Below, one piece after another: positions 8,210 to 17,769 of a stretch of 64,000 nt of DNA. This DNA is from JANQMY01 sp965227095 (lineage in GTDB: Bacteria > Pseudomonadota > Alphaproteobacteria > JANQMY01): positions 1,054,001 to 1,118,000 of the forward strand of contig CBDDFL010000001.1 in the NCBI GenBank assembly GCA_965227095.1. The letters are read 5' to 3'. The number at the start of each line of letters is the position of its first letter. Positions within the stretch are counted from its first letter, which is position 1. Both the position numbers and the translations under genes were made by a program. A model generated the notes under the pieces. It saw only the letters and a list, made by a program, of their open reading frames with translations. It was not told the origin of the DNA and searched no databases.

Positions 8210-9598
8210 TCACGTGTCGGTCTGCAGGGCGGGCAGTGGTGTCAGGCCGGCGGCCCGTTGCGGCGCTTTGTCTCCATTGGTGTCGCTGCCAACCGGATTC
8301 GACATAAGGCGCAACAGGTAGTAGATGCCGGCGCCGAACACCAAGAAATAGACGACCGCAAACATAGCAAGAGACGCGGCCACGGCGGGCGCCGCAATGG
8401 GCGATACCGCTTCGCTGGTGCGCATTAATCCGTAGACCACATAAGGCTGACGCCCAACCTCGGTGGTTATCCATCCGGCCAGAACGGCAATGAATCCGCT
8501 GGGGCCCATGATCAACACACCCCGCAAGAATAAGGGGATATCGAACAACTGGCCGCGCCATCTCAAATAGGCGCTGACCAAGCCGATGGCGATCATCAGC
8601 ATGCCCAAGCCCACCATGATCCGGAAGGTCCAGAAGATCAGCGCGGACGGGGGCCGTTCCTCTTTCGGCCAGGCCTTCAGGCCTTTGACTTCGCCGTCCC
8701 AATGATGAGTCAGCACCATGCTGCCAAGCTTCGGGATTTCGACGGCCCAGCGGGTTGTCTCCGCCTCATCGTCGGGAAAGCCGAATAGGATCAGCGGCTG
8801 GCCCTTTTTCGTTTCCCAATGACCTTCCATGGCTGCCACTTTGGCAGGCTGATGTTCCAGTGTGTTGAGGCCATGAAGATCACCGGCGACCAGTTGAAGC
8901 GGGGCCACAAGCAAGGCCATCCACATGGCCATGGACACCATGATTTGAGCGGGCCGGTCCGCGCGATCCTTGAGCAGATGATAGGCCCCAACAGCGCCCA
9001 CAACGAAGGCGGTTGTTAGGTAGGCTGCCAGAACCATATGCGCGAGCCGATAGGGGAAGGATGGGTTGAAGACGATCTCAAACCAGCTCACCGGCAAGAA
9101 CTGGTCCGCGCCGATTTCAAATCCGGCCGGTGTGTGCATCCAACTATTGGCGGATAGGATCCAGAACGAGGAAATCAGCGTGCCGACGGCGACCATGAGG
9201 GTGGCGAAAAAGTGAAGTCTCTTGCCGACCCGGTTGAGGCCGAACAGCATGACACCTAAAAAGCCTGCCTCCAGAAAGAAAGCCGACAGTACCTCATATC
9301 CCAGCAGGGGTCCTAGGATGGGGCCGGTGCGGTCCGAAAACGGCCCCCAATTGGTGCCGAACTGATAGCTCATGACCAGGCCGGACACCACGCCCATGCC
9401 GAAGCTCAGTGCAAAGATTTTTGACCAATATTTGTAGAGGCCCAAATACACGTCGTCGCGTGTTCGCAACCACAAACCTTCCAGTACCGCCAAATAACTG
9501 GCAAGTCCGATGGTGAAGGCCGGAAAGACAATATGAAAAGCGACGGTGAACGCGAATTGAAATCGCGCAAGTCCAACGGCGTCAATGATCGGGTCCAT
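8210..9598 (-). CDS. cydA: Cytochrome bd-type (cyanide-insensitive) ubiquinol oxidase subunit I
   Basis: 462 residues from ATG 9598. A GTG three codons upstream is possible. The first helix has LARFQFAFTVAFHIVFPAFTIG with the conserved heme-ligand His. The family motif GRQPYVVYGLMRTSEAVSP is near residue 385. The protein is about 60 residues shorter than E. coli CydA, mainly in the quinol-binding loop, which places it in the short-Q-loop CIO group found in alphaproteobacteria and pseudomonads. Such oxidases resist cyanide and support respiration under low oxygen or respiratory inhibition. First gene of the cydA-cydB-DUF2474 operon. Confidence 0.95.
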   Translation of the reverse strand: MDPIIDAVGLARFQFAFTVAFHIVFPAFTIGLASYLAVLEGLWLRTRDDVYLGLYKYWSKIFALSFGMGVVSGLVMSYQFGTNWGPFSDRTGPILGPLLGYEVLSAFFLEAGFLGVMLFGLNRVGKRLHFFATLMVAVGTLISSFWILSANSWMHTPAGFEIGADQFLPVSWFEIVFNPSFPYRLAHMVLAAYLTTAFVVGAVGAYHLLKDRADRPAQIMVSMAMWMALLVAPLQLVAGDLHGLNTLEHQPAKVAAMEGHWETKKGQPLILFGFPDDEAETTRWAVEIPKLGSMVLTHHWDGEVKGLKAWPKEERPPSALIFWTFRIMVGLGMLMIAIGLVSAYLRWRGQLFDIPLFLRGVLIMGPSGFIAVLAGWITTEVGRQPYVVYGLMRTSEAVSPIAAPAVAASLAMFAVVYFLVFGAGIYYLLRLMSNPVGSDTNGDKAPQRAAGLTPLPALQTDT

Positions 9599-9730
9599 GG
9601 CGCACACTCACTTTCGTCGGAGCGACAGACAGTTCAGTCTACGCAAGGAAAAATGGCGCGGCTACTCCTAGGTTCAAAGGCCGCTCAATGACGCATCCCC
9701 AGCGACTTTTGCGCACATGTGACGGGCTTA

Positions 9731-11182
9731 TTACCCTGCGGCTTGTTCGATCTTGTCCGTGAGCTGCTGAAGCGTGTTGGCGCTGGGCTGTTCTTTCGGC
9801 ATCCGGTTCCAGGCGTCCAAAGCGGCGATCTTATAAGCTTCCGCCAGGGTTGGATAATTGAACGTGTTCTCGACGAAATAGTCCAACGTGCCTTCCAAGT
9901 TGAGCACCGCCTGGCCAATATGGATAAGCTCCGTGGCACCTTCGCCCACAATGTGAACCCCTAAAAGGCGCCGGGTTTCTAGGGAAAAGATCATTTTCAT
10001 GAAGCCGTTGTTCAGGCCCATAATATGTCCGCGAGACGTTTCGCGGAACCGCGCCACGCCGCATTCATATGGGATCTTTTTTTCCTGGGCTTCCTGTTCG
10101 GTCAGGCCGATGGTGGAAATTTCGGGTACGGAATAAATGCCATAGGGGAAGAAAGCCGGTGGCTCTTGAGCGACTTGGTCGAACGCATGACAGGCGGCGA
10201 TGCGTCCCTGCTCCATGGAGGTGGAGGCAAGGCTCGGGAAACCAATCACGTCGCCTACCGCGTAAATATGCGGCACCTCGGTTTGAAAAGATTGCGGATC
10301 GACGGTCAAGCGGCCCCGGTGGTCGCTGGATAAACCACAGGCATCCAGGTTCAGCGATGTGGTCGCGCCCATGCGCCCGGCGGCAAACAGAACCATATCG
10401 GGTCGTATCTCGCGTCCGTTCTCAAGATTGATGGTAAGCCTACCGGTGGGGCTTTTGTCGATGCTATCGACTTTCTCGCCGAAGCGCAGGGCCATGCCGC
10501 GGTCCCGCAATTCGTGACGGAATTCGTCCATAAGTTCCCGATCGACAAAATCCAGCATACTGTCGCGCGGTTCAATCAACGTCACTTTGACGTCCAGAGC
10601 GCTCATGATCGTGGCATATTCAACCCCGATCACGCCGGCGCCGATTACCGCCATGCTGCGCGGCAGGTAAGCCAGGTTTAGAATTTCGTCGCTATCCACG
10701 ACCGTTTTGCCGTCGAAGGGGACATATTCTGGACGGAAAGGGGAGGTGCCCACCGCCAAGATGTACCGATCTGCCGTGTGCTGAGTGATTTGGTCGTCAT
10801 CGCCGACGATTTCGATATCCCGTTCCGTGACAAAGCGGGCCGTGCCCTTTTGGGTTTGCACACCATTTCGGGAAAACTGGTGTTCCAACACCTCCACTTC
10901 ATGATTGAGGGTCATGTGCAACCGGTCGAGAAGATCGTCTGCGCCGATGTCCTGCTTAACCCGGTAGGAGCGGCCGTAAAATCCCCGCTCGCGCCAGCCC
11001 GACAAATTCAATACGGTTTCGCGCAAGGTTTTACTGGGGATGGTGCCGGTGTGGACCGAAACGCCGCCCACACGGCGGCCCTTTTCCACGACCAAGACGG
11101 ACTTGCCCAATTTAGCGGCTTGAATGGCGGCGCGGCGGCCCGCCGGTCCGCTGCCAATTACGATCAACTCAAAATGTGCCAT
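9731..11182 (-). CDS. sthA: Soluble (Si-specific) NAD(P)(+) transhydrogenase
   Basis: 483 residues. I chose the ATG at 11182, which follows AAGGGGG. An upstream in-frame start at 11251 would add an unstructured extension. FAD site GSGPAGRRAAIQAAKLG is at the N-terminus. The active-site region is VGGVSVHTGTIPSKTLRE, lacking the redox Cys pair of lipoamide dehydrogenases, as in SthA-type enzymes. The NAD(P) site is IGAGVIGVEYATIM, the second FAD motif is YAVGDVIGFPSLA, and a pyridine-nucleotide dimerisation domain completes it. It interconverts NADPH and NADH in the cytosol. It is transcribed toward the bd oxidase operon but separated by 130 bases. Confidence 0.93.
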   Translation of the reverse strand: MAHFELIVIGSGPAGRRAAIQAAKLGKSVLVVEKGRRVGGVSVHTGTIPSKTLRETVLNLSGWRERGFYGRSYRVKQDIGADDLLDRLHMTLNHEVEVLEHQFSRNGVQTQKGTARFVTERDIEIVGDDDQITQHTADRYILAVGTSPFRPEYVPFDGKTVVDSDEILNLAYLPRSMAVIGAGVIGVEYATIMSALDVKVTLIEPRDSMLDFVDRELMDEFRHELRDRGMALRFGEKVDSIDKSPTGRLTINLENGREIRPDMVLFAAGRMGATTSLNLDACGLSSDHRGRLTVDPQSFQTEVPHIYAVGDVIGFPSLASTSMEQGRIAACHAFDQVAQEPPAFFPYGIYSVPEISTIGLTEQEAQEKKIPYECGVARFRETSRGHIMGLNNGFMKMIFSLETRRLLGVHIVGEGATELIHIGQAVLNLEGTLDYFVENTFNYPTLAEAYKIAALDAWNRMPKEQPSANTLQQLTDKIEQAAG

Positions 11183-11286
11183 GGCACGCCCCCTTAACCC
11201 TTCGGTAATTGTCGGATTTCCTGGGCAAGGATACGAAAACGGGGTATCCATCCCCTTAACCCTGCAAATCTGGAGATGAATGATCC

Positions 11287-12075
11287 ATGGCCAAAAAACC
11301 GCCAGTTTCCGCGCTTTTGGACTTGTCCGGCCAAACAGCCCTTGTGACCGGCGCCAGTGGCGGCATTGGCGCGGGCATTGCGGCGCGCCTGGCGGAAGCC
11401 GGCGCGTCGGTGGCCGTCCACTTTCGGGGAGACGATGTGGGCGCGGCTAAAACGCTTGCCGCGATCGAGGGCGTCGGGGGTACCGCCCGGCTTTTTAAAG
11501 CAGATCTCGGGGAGGAAGCCACCGTTTCCCGTTTGATCGACGGGGTAGCCGGCGATTTGGGCCTGCCGACAATCGCGGTGAATAATGCGGGCGTCCAACC
11601 GGTTGTGCCATTGGCGCAAATGACCTTTGAGCAATGGCAATCCGTTACCCAGACCAATCTGAACAGCACCTATCTAGTGACCCAGGCCGTGGCGCGAAGA
11701 TTGGCGGCGGCAAAGGAACCTGGCGCGATTGTCAACGTGGCGTCGATCGAAGCCTTCGACCCAGCATCCGGTCACGCCCATTACACCAGTTCCAAAGCGG
11801 GCATTGCCATGTTCACGCGGGCGGCGGCACTGGAATATGGCAAAGACAGTATACGTATCAATTCGGTGTCTCCGGGCCTTATAGATCGCGACGGACTTGC
11901 GCAGGCTTGGCCCGATGGCGTTGCCCGCTGGAAGGATGCGGCGCCTTTAATGCGCTTGGGCACACCGGACGATGTGGCGGATGCGGTTCTCTATCTGGTC
12001 TCCCCCGCGGCGCGCTGGGTGACGGGTGCGAATATTCTGGTGGATGGCGGCATGTCCGCGAAAGGCCGCTGGTAA
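11287..12075 (+). CDS. Short-chain dehydrogenase/reductase (FabG-like)
   Basis: 262 residues from ATG 11287, with GGAG upstream. A classical SDR with everything in place: TGASGGIGAG cofactor loop (residues 21-30), NNAGVQ, catalytic Ser in NVASIEAFD, Tyr and Lys in YTSSKAG, PGLIDRDG and the C-terminal ILVDGGMSA. The arrangement resembles glucose/3-oxoacyl dehydrogenases of the FabG group. NAD(H)/NADP(H) choice is not evident. It is followed after 3 bases by the ABC-F gene, so the two are co-transcribed, though a functional link is not obvious. Confidence 0.9.
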   Translation: MAKKPPVSALLDLSGQTALVTGASGGIGAGIAARLAEAGASVAVHFRGDDVGAAKTLAAIEGVGGTARLFKADLGEEATVSRLIDGVAGDLGLPTIAVNNAGVQPVVPLAQMTFEQWQSVTQTNLNSTYLVTQAVARRLAAAKEPGAIVNVASIEAFDPASGHAHYTSSKAGIAMFTRAAALEYGKDSIRINSVSPGLIDRDGLAQAWPDGVARWKDAAPLMRLGTPDDVADAVLYLVSPAARWVTGANILVDGGMSAKGRW

Positions 12076-12078
12076 AAC

Positions 12079-13890
12079 ATGTCTCCGCCTTTATTGACTC
12101 TTCAGAACGTAAGCCTGACCTTCGGCGGCACCCCCTTGCTGGAGGGTGCTGCATTGTCGGTGTTCGAACGCGACCGCGTGTGCTTGGTCGGGCGCAACGG
12201 GTCGGGCAAGTCCACGCTGCTCAAAATCGCGGCGGGCCTCGTGGAACCGGATGATGGGGAACGCTTCGTCAAACCGGGCACGACCTGGCGCTATCTGGAA
12301 CAGGAACCGCAGCTTTCGGGCTTTAAAACCGTTGAAGACTATGCCGTTTCGGATCTCGATCCTCAGGGCGACCCGCACGCGGCGCGTACCTTGCTCCATG
12401 CGCTGGGCTTGTCGGGCAACGAAGACCCAATGGTCTTGTCCGGCGGGGAAATGCGCCGGGCGGCCCTTGCCAAAGCCTTGGCGCCACAGCCGGAAATTTT
12501 GTTTTTGGACGAACCCACCAACCATTTGGACTTACCGGCCATCGAATGGCTGGAAGAAACCTTGGCGGCATCGCGGTCGGCCCTGGTGATGATCAGCCAC
12601 GACCGGCGCTTTCTCGAAAACCTCTCCACCCGGACGGTTTGGCTCGACCGGGGTGACACCCGCGAAATCGACAAGGGCTTTGCCCATTTCGAGGCGTGGC
12701 GCGATGAATTTCTAGAACAGGAAGAACGAGACCGTCATAAGCTCGACCGAAAAATCGTGCGTGAACAGCATTGGGTGGTGCACGGTGTGTCGGGGCGCCG
12801 CAAGCGCAACATGAAACGCCTGGGCGACCTTGCAAAACTGCGCAGCGAACGCCAGCGTCTGGCGGAACGCAGCTCCCGCGCGCAAGACACTGTGGCCATG
12901 ACGGCGGTGGAAAGCCAGGCGTCCGGCAAAATGGTCATTGAAGCGGAGGGCCTGTCGAAATCATGGGATGGCCGCCCCTTGGTGGCGGACCTAACACTCA
13001 CCATTCATCGCGGGGACCGCATTGGCGTGGTCGGCCCCAACGGCACCGGCAAAACCACCTTGTTGAAACTGCTCATGGGGGATCTTGAGCCCGACACCGG
13101 ACGCCTGCGCCACGGGACGAAGCTGGAGCTCATTTCCCTTGATCAGAAGCGCGAACAATTGCCGCCCTCCACCACGTTAAAAGACGCGTTGACCGACGGG
13201 CGTGGCGACATGGTGATGGTCGGCTCGCAGCAGCGCCATGTGATGAGCTACATGAAAGACTTTCTGTTCCAGCCGGAACAGGCGGGCACGCCCATCGACC
13301 GCTTATCCGGTGGGGAGCGGGCGCGGGTGATGCTGGCGCGCGCCTTCGCCAAGCCGTCCAATGTGATGGTGCTGGACGAACCCACCAATGACCTGGATCT
13401 AGAAACCCTTGATCTGTTGCAAGAACTGATCGGCGATTATGACGGCACGGTTTTGCTGGTCAGCCACGACCGCGATTTTCTGGACCGCGTGGTCACGACC
13501 GTGTTGGCAAGCGACGGTGGCGGCCATTGGCAGGAATATGTGGGCGGCTATTCCGACCTTCTGAAAAAGCAAAAGGCCGCGCGCAAAGACGTACCCAAAA
13601 AGCAAAAGGCGGAATCCGCGGCCCCGAAAGCGAAACCCTCCGCTGGATCGAAAAGCAAGCTGTCCTTTAAAGACAAGCATGCGTTGGAAACCCTGCCGCA
13701 GAAAATGGAGGACACGCAGCTTGAGATCGACGCGCTCAAGGCAAAGCTCGCCGATCCGGATTTGTTTCAGAAAGACCCTGCCAAATTCAACGCAACCGCC
13801 ACCCAACTGACCGAACTGGAAACAGCTATGGGGGACATGGAAGAAGAATGGCTGCGTCTTGAACTGCTGCGCGAAGAAATTGAGGGGTGA
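12079..13890 (+). CDS. ABC-F family ATPase, Uup-type
   Basis: 603 residues with two ABC ATPase domains on one chain and no membrane segments. Domain 1 has Walker A GRNGSGKST, signature LSGGEMRRA and Walker B FLDEPTNHLD. Domain 2 has GPNGTGKTT, LSGGERARV and VLDEPTNDLD. The linker is basic and helical (about residues 215-265). A Lys/Ala-rich segment and a C-terminal coiled coil (about 525-603) match Uup rather than EttA. ABC-F proteins act on ribosomes, and Uup is also linked to branched DNA and transposon excision in E. coli. It starts 3 bases after the SDR stop. Confidence 0.92.
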   Translation: MSPPLLTLQNVSLTFGGTPLLEGAALSVFERDRVCLVGRNGSGKSTLLKIAAGLVEPDDGERFVKPGTTWRYLEQEPQLSGFKTVEDYAVSDLDPQGDPHAARTLLHALGLSGNEDPMVLSGGEMRRAALAKALAPQPEILFLDEPTNHLDLPAIEWLEETLAASRSALVMISHDRRFLENLSTRTVWLDRGDTREIDKGFAHFEAWRDEFLEQEERDRHKLDRKIVREQHWVVHGVSGRRKRNMKRLGDLAKLRSERQRLAERSSRAQDTVAMTAVESQASGKMVIEAEGLSKSWDGRPLVADLTLTIHRGDRIGVVGPNGTGKTTLLKLLMGDLEPDTGRLRHGTKLELISLDQKREQLPPSTTLKDALTDGRGDMVMVGSQQRHVMSYMKDFLFQPEQAGTPIDRLSGGERARVMLARAFAKPSNVMVLDEPTNDLDLETLDLLQELIGDYDGTVLLVSHDRDFLDRVVTTVLASDGGGHWQEYVGGYSDLLKKQKAARKDVPKKQKAESAAPKAKPSAGSKSKLSFKDKHALETLPQKMEDTQLEIDALKAKLADPDLFQKDPAKFNATATQLTELETAMGDMEEEWLRLELLREEIEG

Positions 13891-13949
13891 CCCTCGCCGA
13901 GTTGGCATGATCAGTCACCGATAGCTACTTAGCCTAGTCGTTTATGCGA

Positions 13950-14399
13950 TCAGCTTTGTTCGAACCGGCGAATTTGAAGATCCTCAGAGCGCGAGAGTTC
14001 TTCAAGAATTTCGGTTTGCCGATCTTTACGTGAAATATCGATCAGCAGTAGTTGATCGAGTTTAACTGTTGGATGGTCGGCTGCGTGTAATGCAAACCAA
14101 AGAACGTCTTCCAGAGGTTCTTTGTCATGCCATGTGGTCATAACGAAAGAGTCATCCGGAATCTCGGCAAAGTTAAAAGCGGCCAAATTCGCGCTGTCAA
14201 CACTGTCATCCCAAAGTGAACAGTCTATTCCCCATGCCATCATGTAGAGGCAACCATTATCAACCAACCATTTGCTAACCTCGTTTCTCCATTCACCGGT
14301 TACGGACGAGTTAATGATTATAACTGTGGAGAAAGGTTCCCTGAAGGGGCAGGCCGGTAGAGGCGAGTTTGGTGCGAGGTGTAGGTAGTGCACTTGCAT
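13950..14399 (-). CDS. Hypothetical protein, DUF7684-like
   Basis: 149 residues from ATG 14399. A start 48 bases upstream (MGLLGAGER) is less likely, because the conserved sequence begins with VHYLHLAPNSPLP. Recognisable blocks are VSKWLVDNGCLYMMAWGIDC, SLWDDSVDSANL and DDSFVMTTWHDKEPLEDVLWF, a compact soluble protein that I associate with the DUF7684 family from memory. No function is known. The ribosome site is weak. The gene is convergent with the ABC-F gene and separated from its other neighbours, so it looks monocistronic. Confidence 0.7.
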   Translation of the reverse strand: MQVHYLHLAPNSPLPACPFREPFSTVIIINSSVTGEWRNEVSKWLVDNGCLYMMAWGIDCSLWDDSVDSANLAAFNFAEIPDDSFVMTTWHDKEPLEDVLWFALHAADHPTVKLDQLLLIDISRKDRQTEILEELSRSEDLQIRRFEQS

Positions 14400-14612
14400 G
14401 GTTTGGAGACGATACTGTTTTCGTTCCCCTGCGCCAAGAAGGCCCATATAAACAAATACGAAAGAAACTTACGCGAATTGCTTCCCGGGGCGCTCCACCT
14501 CGGCCACTCCTGGCGGAATGCCGGCAGTCCCCTCTCAAATCATCTTGTGATAATGGCTGCCGCTCGACGAGCTCGAACTAACAACCGACTTAACGCGCGG
14601 GCTTGCGAGTGG

Positions 14613-14636
14613 ATACCCGGTCTGCTGACCGGGTAT
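14613..14636. repeat. Perfect palindromic intergenic repeat
   Basis: ATACCCGGTC (14613-14622), a TGCT loop and GACCGGGTAT (14627-14636) form a perfect 10-bp stem. The type (GGATACCCGGTC...GACCGGGTATGACG) resembles dispersed palindromic elements common between genes of alphaproteobacteria. It lies just after the stop of the DUF547 gene and may also help to end that transcript. The rest of 14400-14641 holds no gene that I can support. Confidence 0.7.
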
Positions 14637-14641
14637 GACGG

Positions 14642-15496
14642 TCAGAAATTGTTCCCCCGCACCACGTCATTCAATCCCCAGTCATAGGCATAGGAATTGA
14701 TGGACGAAAACCTGTCGAGCTGTTGTTTTAACTCATCGTCCGCATAGAGCTTTAAATGCGCGATGATGGCAGCGTCCGTATCGCCGAAATCCTCGGCATA
14801 CCAGGCGTAAATACTCGATACTTTCAATCGACCATCTGAAACGGCCACGCCTCGCGGATCGTTGATATACGCGCGCGCTTGGGTGTCGAGGTCCGCGTCC
14901 AACGTGGCCCCGCGAAAGGCCATCATCCGCAAATTCGGGCAACCAATGGCGGCACAATTGACTGCATAGTGGATGCGCGGATCATTCCAGATCGGCCGCA
15001 TAATGCGGCTCTCAATATCGTGCAGCGACAAGTCGCGCCCCTCAACGGTGGTGATCTTTTGGTTCCAAGGGCCGGTCGACAAGGGGCCGCCACCCCCGAT
15101 TTTTCGAATGCTGGACACCGGATAATAATCAAGGATTGTCCGTATAGTGAGGGCATTGTATAGGTTTGCCCAATAGGCGAATTGCTCATCGCGGGTGTAG
15201 GCGGTGATCACAAGGGACTCAAGCGCCGCGATATAGGCGCGTAAGTTCCGATCGTCTTCCGACGTCACCGCCGCATAAGCCAAACGGTTAAGGCCGGTGC
15301 GATCGGTTTCCACATATTTTTTAAGGAACGTGTCCCACGCATCATGGTTGATTGTGGCCGTGGACGTGGGGGAATGGGCGGACCAGCCGGGCAGCGCCTC
15401 GGCCTTGGGGATGAAGGCGGCTTCGATTTTGGCGGTCGCGCAGGCGCCTAACAGCATCAACTGAAAAAGAGCGAAAAATTTTGTTAGTCGAACCAT
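14642..15496 (-). CDS. DUF547 domain lipoprotein
   Basis: 284 residues from ATG 15496, with GAGG six bases before it. The N-terminus is a lipoprotein signal (KFFALFQLMLLGACATAK, lipobox LGAC). The rest is DUF547: FAYWANLYNALTIRTILDY, then IHYAVNCAAIGCPNLRMMAF, and a C-terminal NSYAYDWGLNDV. These Trp/Asn/His/Cys positions are the hallmark of the family, which has a papain-like fold in some annotations but no assigned reaction. It is probably anchored in the cell envelope. It is divergent from the nucleotidyltransferase gene. Confidence 0.88.
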   Translation of the reverse strand: MVRLTKFFALFQLMLLGACATAKIEAAFIPKAEALPGWSAHSPTSTATINHDAWDTFLKKYVETDRTGLNRLAYAAVTSEDDRNLRAYIAALESLVITAYTRDEQFAYWANLYNALTIRTILDYYPVSSIRKIGGGGPLSTGPWNQKITTVEGRDLSLHDIESRIMRPIWNDPRIHYAVNCAAIGCPNLRMMAFRGATLDADLDTQARAYINDPRGVAVSDGRLKVSSIYAWYAEDFGDTDAAIIAHLKLYADDELKQQLDRFSSINSYAYDWGLNDVVRGNNF

Positions 15497-15623
15497 CGGT
15501 GTCCTCACACACTTGGCCGTTTCATACGCGAAATGCGGCGTTGTGTCCGGACACGATTGGTCACAAGAACGCTACCGCCCCTTAGCGCTTGCGCGAATCG
15601 GACGGTTGCCGCACTTTTTGGCC

Positions 15624-16205
15624 ATGACCGACGACGAATTCCTCGCCCTTGCCTTTACCAACCCCAATAATGAAGAGCTGTTGTCCCGCCTTGCGGCATT
15701 GGCCCTGCCGGATTGCTGGCTGGTGTCGGGCGCGCTGTTCCAGACCGTGTGGAATGTGTTGACGAACCGGCCGCCCACCCATGGCATCAAGGACTATGAT
15801 GTCTTCTATTTCGATGACCGCGACGTGTCTTATGACGCCGAAGACACGGTCATTCAATGGGTGGAAGAGGCGACGGCGGATATGGGCATCGAGGTGGAGG
15901 TGCGCAATCAAGCACGCGTCCATTTATGGTATTCGGAAAAATTCGGCGGCACTTATCCGCCGTTGAAAAATGGATATGAGTCCATCGACCGGTTTCTGGT
16001 CAAGGCCTGCATGGTGGGTGTTACCCGACAAGGGCCTGGAGAGTATCAGCTCTACGCACCGGCGGGGTTGGAGGACGTGGCCAACATGATCACGCGGCCC
16101 AATGTGACGCCTAACTACGCCCCCGATAAATACACGGCCAAAGTCTCCCGTTGGAAAGAGGCTTGGCCCGAGCTGACCGTTCTGCCGTCGGTTCCCGCCC
16201 AGTAG
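15624..16205 (+). CDS. Nucleotidyltransferase family protein (DUF925/NTP_transf_6)
   Basis: 193 residues from ATG 15624. An open frame back to 15513 exists but shows no similarity. It resembles the NTP_transf_6 family of uncharacterised nucleotidyltransferase-like proteins. LVSGALFQTVWN contains the G-S/A-like loop, and GIKDYDVFYFDD supplies two Asp residues for metal binding. RNQARVHLWY and a C-terminal YAPAGLEDVANMITRPN segment follow. The substrate is unknown. It stands alone, divergent from the DUF547 gene and 60 bases before the sulfatase, which has its own ribosome site. Confidence 0.82.
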   Translation: MTDDEFLALAFTNPNNEELLSRLAALALPDCWLVSGALFQTVWNVLTNRPPTHGIKDYDVFYFDDRDVSYDAEDTVIQWVEEATADMGIEVEVRNQARVHLWYSEKFGGTYPPLKNGYESIDRFLVKACMVGVTRQGPGEYQLYAPAGLEDVANMITRPNVTPNYAPDKYTAKVSRWKEAWPELTVLPSVPAQ

Positions 16206-16265
16206 ACGCTGGCCGGTTTCACCGTTTAAGCTGCGGGGAAAACGTCCTTCTGGGGAGGGGGCATC

Positions 16266-17765
16266 ATGGCACTTTCCATGCGTATTGCGCGGCTGGCGGC
16301 TTTGGGCACAGGCGTCCTGGTGTTGGGTCTGGTGATGCTGGGGCTGTTGGCGCTGTTTCTGCGCTATGTCCAGGTGTCCTTGTTCGACATGGATTTGGCC
16401 CCTGTCCATTTAGCGCAAAAACAAGCCTATCTCGACACCCTCCCACCGGCATCAGCGGACGCGCCCAATGTGGTGATCATCTTTTTTGATGACCTTGGCT
16501 GGGGGGATTTGTCGAGCTACGGCAACCGCCTGATCAAAACGCCCTATATGGACCAAGCGGCGGCGGACGGCCTCTTGATGACGGATTTCTACTCGTCATC
16601 GCCGGTGTGCACCCCGTCGCGCGCCGGTTTGTTGACGGGGCGCTATCCGCCGCGCACGGGCACGGACCGGCATGTGTTTTTTCCGGAAGGCTCGCTGATT
16701 GCCACCATTCGGCGCATGATGGGGTGGCCCAACCGTCTGCCTAAAGATGAAATTACACTGGCGGACGTGCTTCAGAAATCCGGTTATGCCACGGGCATGG
16801 TGGGCAAGTGGCATTTGGGCGGACAAGACGGCCATAAGCCGGTCGATTTCGGGTTTGACAGCTGGTTCGGTGTGTTGTGGAGCAATGACATGTATCCGCT
16901 TCACCTGTACCGCGATGGCGACATCATACAGACGGATGAACGCCCCGGCGGCTGGATGTCCGGGGAATGGGACGAACGCAATCCCCTAGGGCCCGGTGGT
17001 ATCGATCAAACCAAGCTTACCCAGATGTATACGGATGAAGCCATCGGCTTTCTAGAAAAGAACGCAGACGCGCCGTTCTTTCTCTATGTGGCCCATACCT
17101 TTCCGCACGTGCCCCATTATCCGTCAGCCGACCATGCCGGGTCGTCCCAAGGCGGCACCTATGGGGATGTGGTCGAAGACCTAGACCGCAGCACGGGCGC
17201 CATTTTGGCCGCGCTCGACCGGCTGGAGCTGTCTGACAATACACTGGTGATCATCACCAGCGACAATGGCGCCGACTATAATGGCAGCCCGGGCGGTTTG
17301 CGTGGGCGCAAACAAGAAATCCTTGAAGGCGGGCAGCGCGTACCGATGATTGCTCGGTGGCCGGGAGCGATCGAGGCGGGTCGCAGATCCTCGCTCGCGG
17401 CGATGAACACCGATCTCTTCCCGACCATTCTGTCTCTGGCCGGGCTGCCCCTGCCGCAAGATCGTATGGTGGACGGTGTCGATATCACGGATCATCTGCT
17501 CCGTGGGGCTGCGGGAGCAGACCGGGCGATCTATTATTTTCCGACCATGGAAACGCTGCCGGGCGCGGTGCGTGAGGGGGACTTCAAATATCTTTACAAC
17601 ACGGGAAACAGGTTGCGTGCGCGATCCCATCTCACACGCTTGGACGCAGATGCCGAAGCCCATGAGCTTAGCAATCTGTACCCGGAAAAAACCCAGCACC
17701 TGCAAACACTGTTAGACCGGAAACGCGCGGAGATTGAAGCCAACCCCCGCGGTTGGGTAGAGTAG
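16266..17765 (+). CDS. Membrane-anchored arylsulfatase-type sulfatase
   Basis: 499 residues from ATG 16266, after GGGGAGGGGG. One N-terminal membrane anchor spans residues 10-33. The sulfatase domain follows with the metal-binding FFDDLGWGDL (Asp75, Asp76) and the formylglycine motif C-T-P-S-R (Cys115) in SSPVCTPSRAGLLTGRYPPR. GKWHLGG and HTFPHVPHYP also occur, as does the metal-binding TSDNGAD. It would need a formylglycine-generating enzyme or anSME, neither of which is seen in this window. It is probably displayed in the periplasm and removes sulfate esters. The substrate is unknown. It converges on the selenoprotein-like gene with a 4-base gap. Confidence 0.92.
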   Translation: MALSMRIARLAALGTGVLVLGLVMLGLLALFLRYVQVSLFDMDLAPVHLAQKQAYLDTLPPASADAPNVVIIFFDDLGWGDLSSYGNRLIKTPYMDQAAADGLLMTDFYSSSPVCTPSRAGLLTGRYPPRTGTDRHVFFPEGSLIATIRRMMGWPNRLPKDEITLADVLQKSGYATGMVGKWHLGGQDGHKPVDFGFDSWFGVLWSNDMYPLHLYRDGDIIQTDERPGGWMSGEWDERNPLGPGGIDQTKLTQMYTDEAIGFLEKNADAPFFLYVAHTFPHVPHYPSADHAGSSQGGTYGDVVEDLDRSTGAILAALDRLELSDNTLVIITSDNGADYNGSPGGLRGRKQEILEGGQRVPMIARWPGAIEAGRRSSLAAMNTDLFPTILSLAGLPLPQDRMVDGVDITDHLLRGAAGADRAIYYFPTMETLPGAVREGDFKYLYNTGNRLRARSHLTRLDADAEAHELSNLYPEKTQHLQTLLDRKRAEIEANPRGWVE

Positions 17766-17769
17766 CCGC

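Noticed and set aside
14460..14600. tRNA-like fragments (GGCCGAGGTGGAGCGCC and GTTCGAGCTC on the minus strand)
   Set aside because: No acceptor stem, anticodon arm or T-stem pairing can be completed around them.
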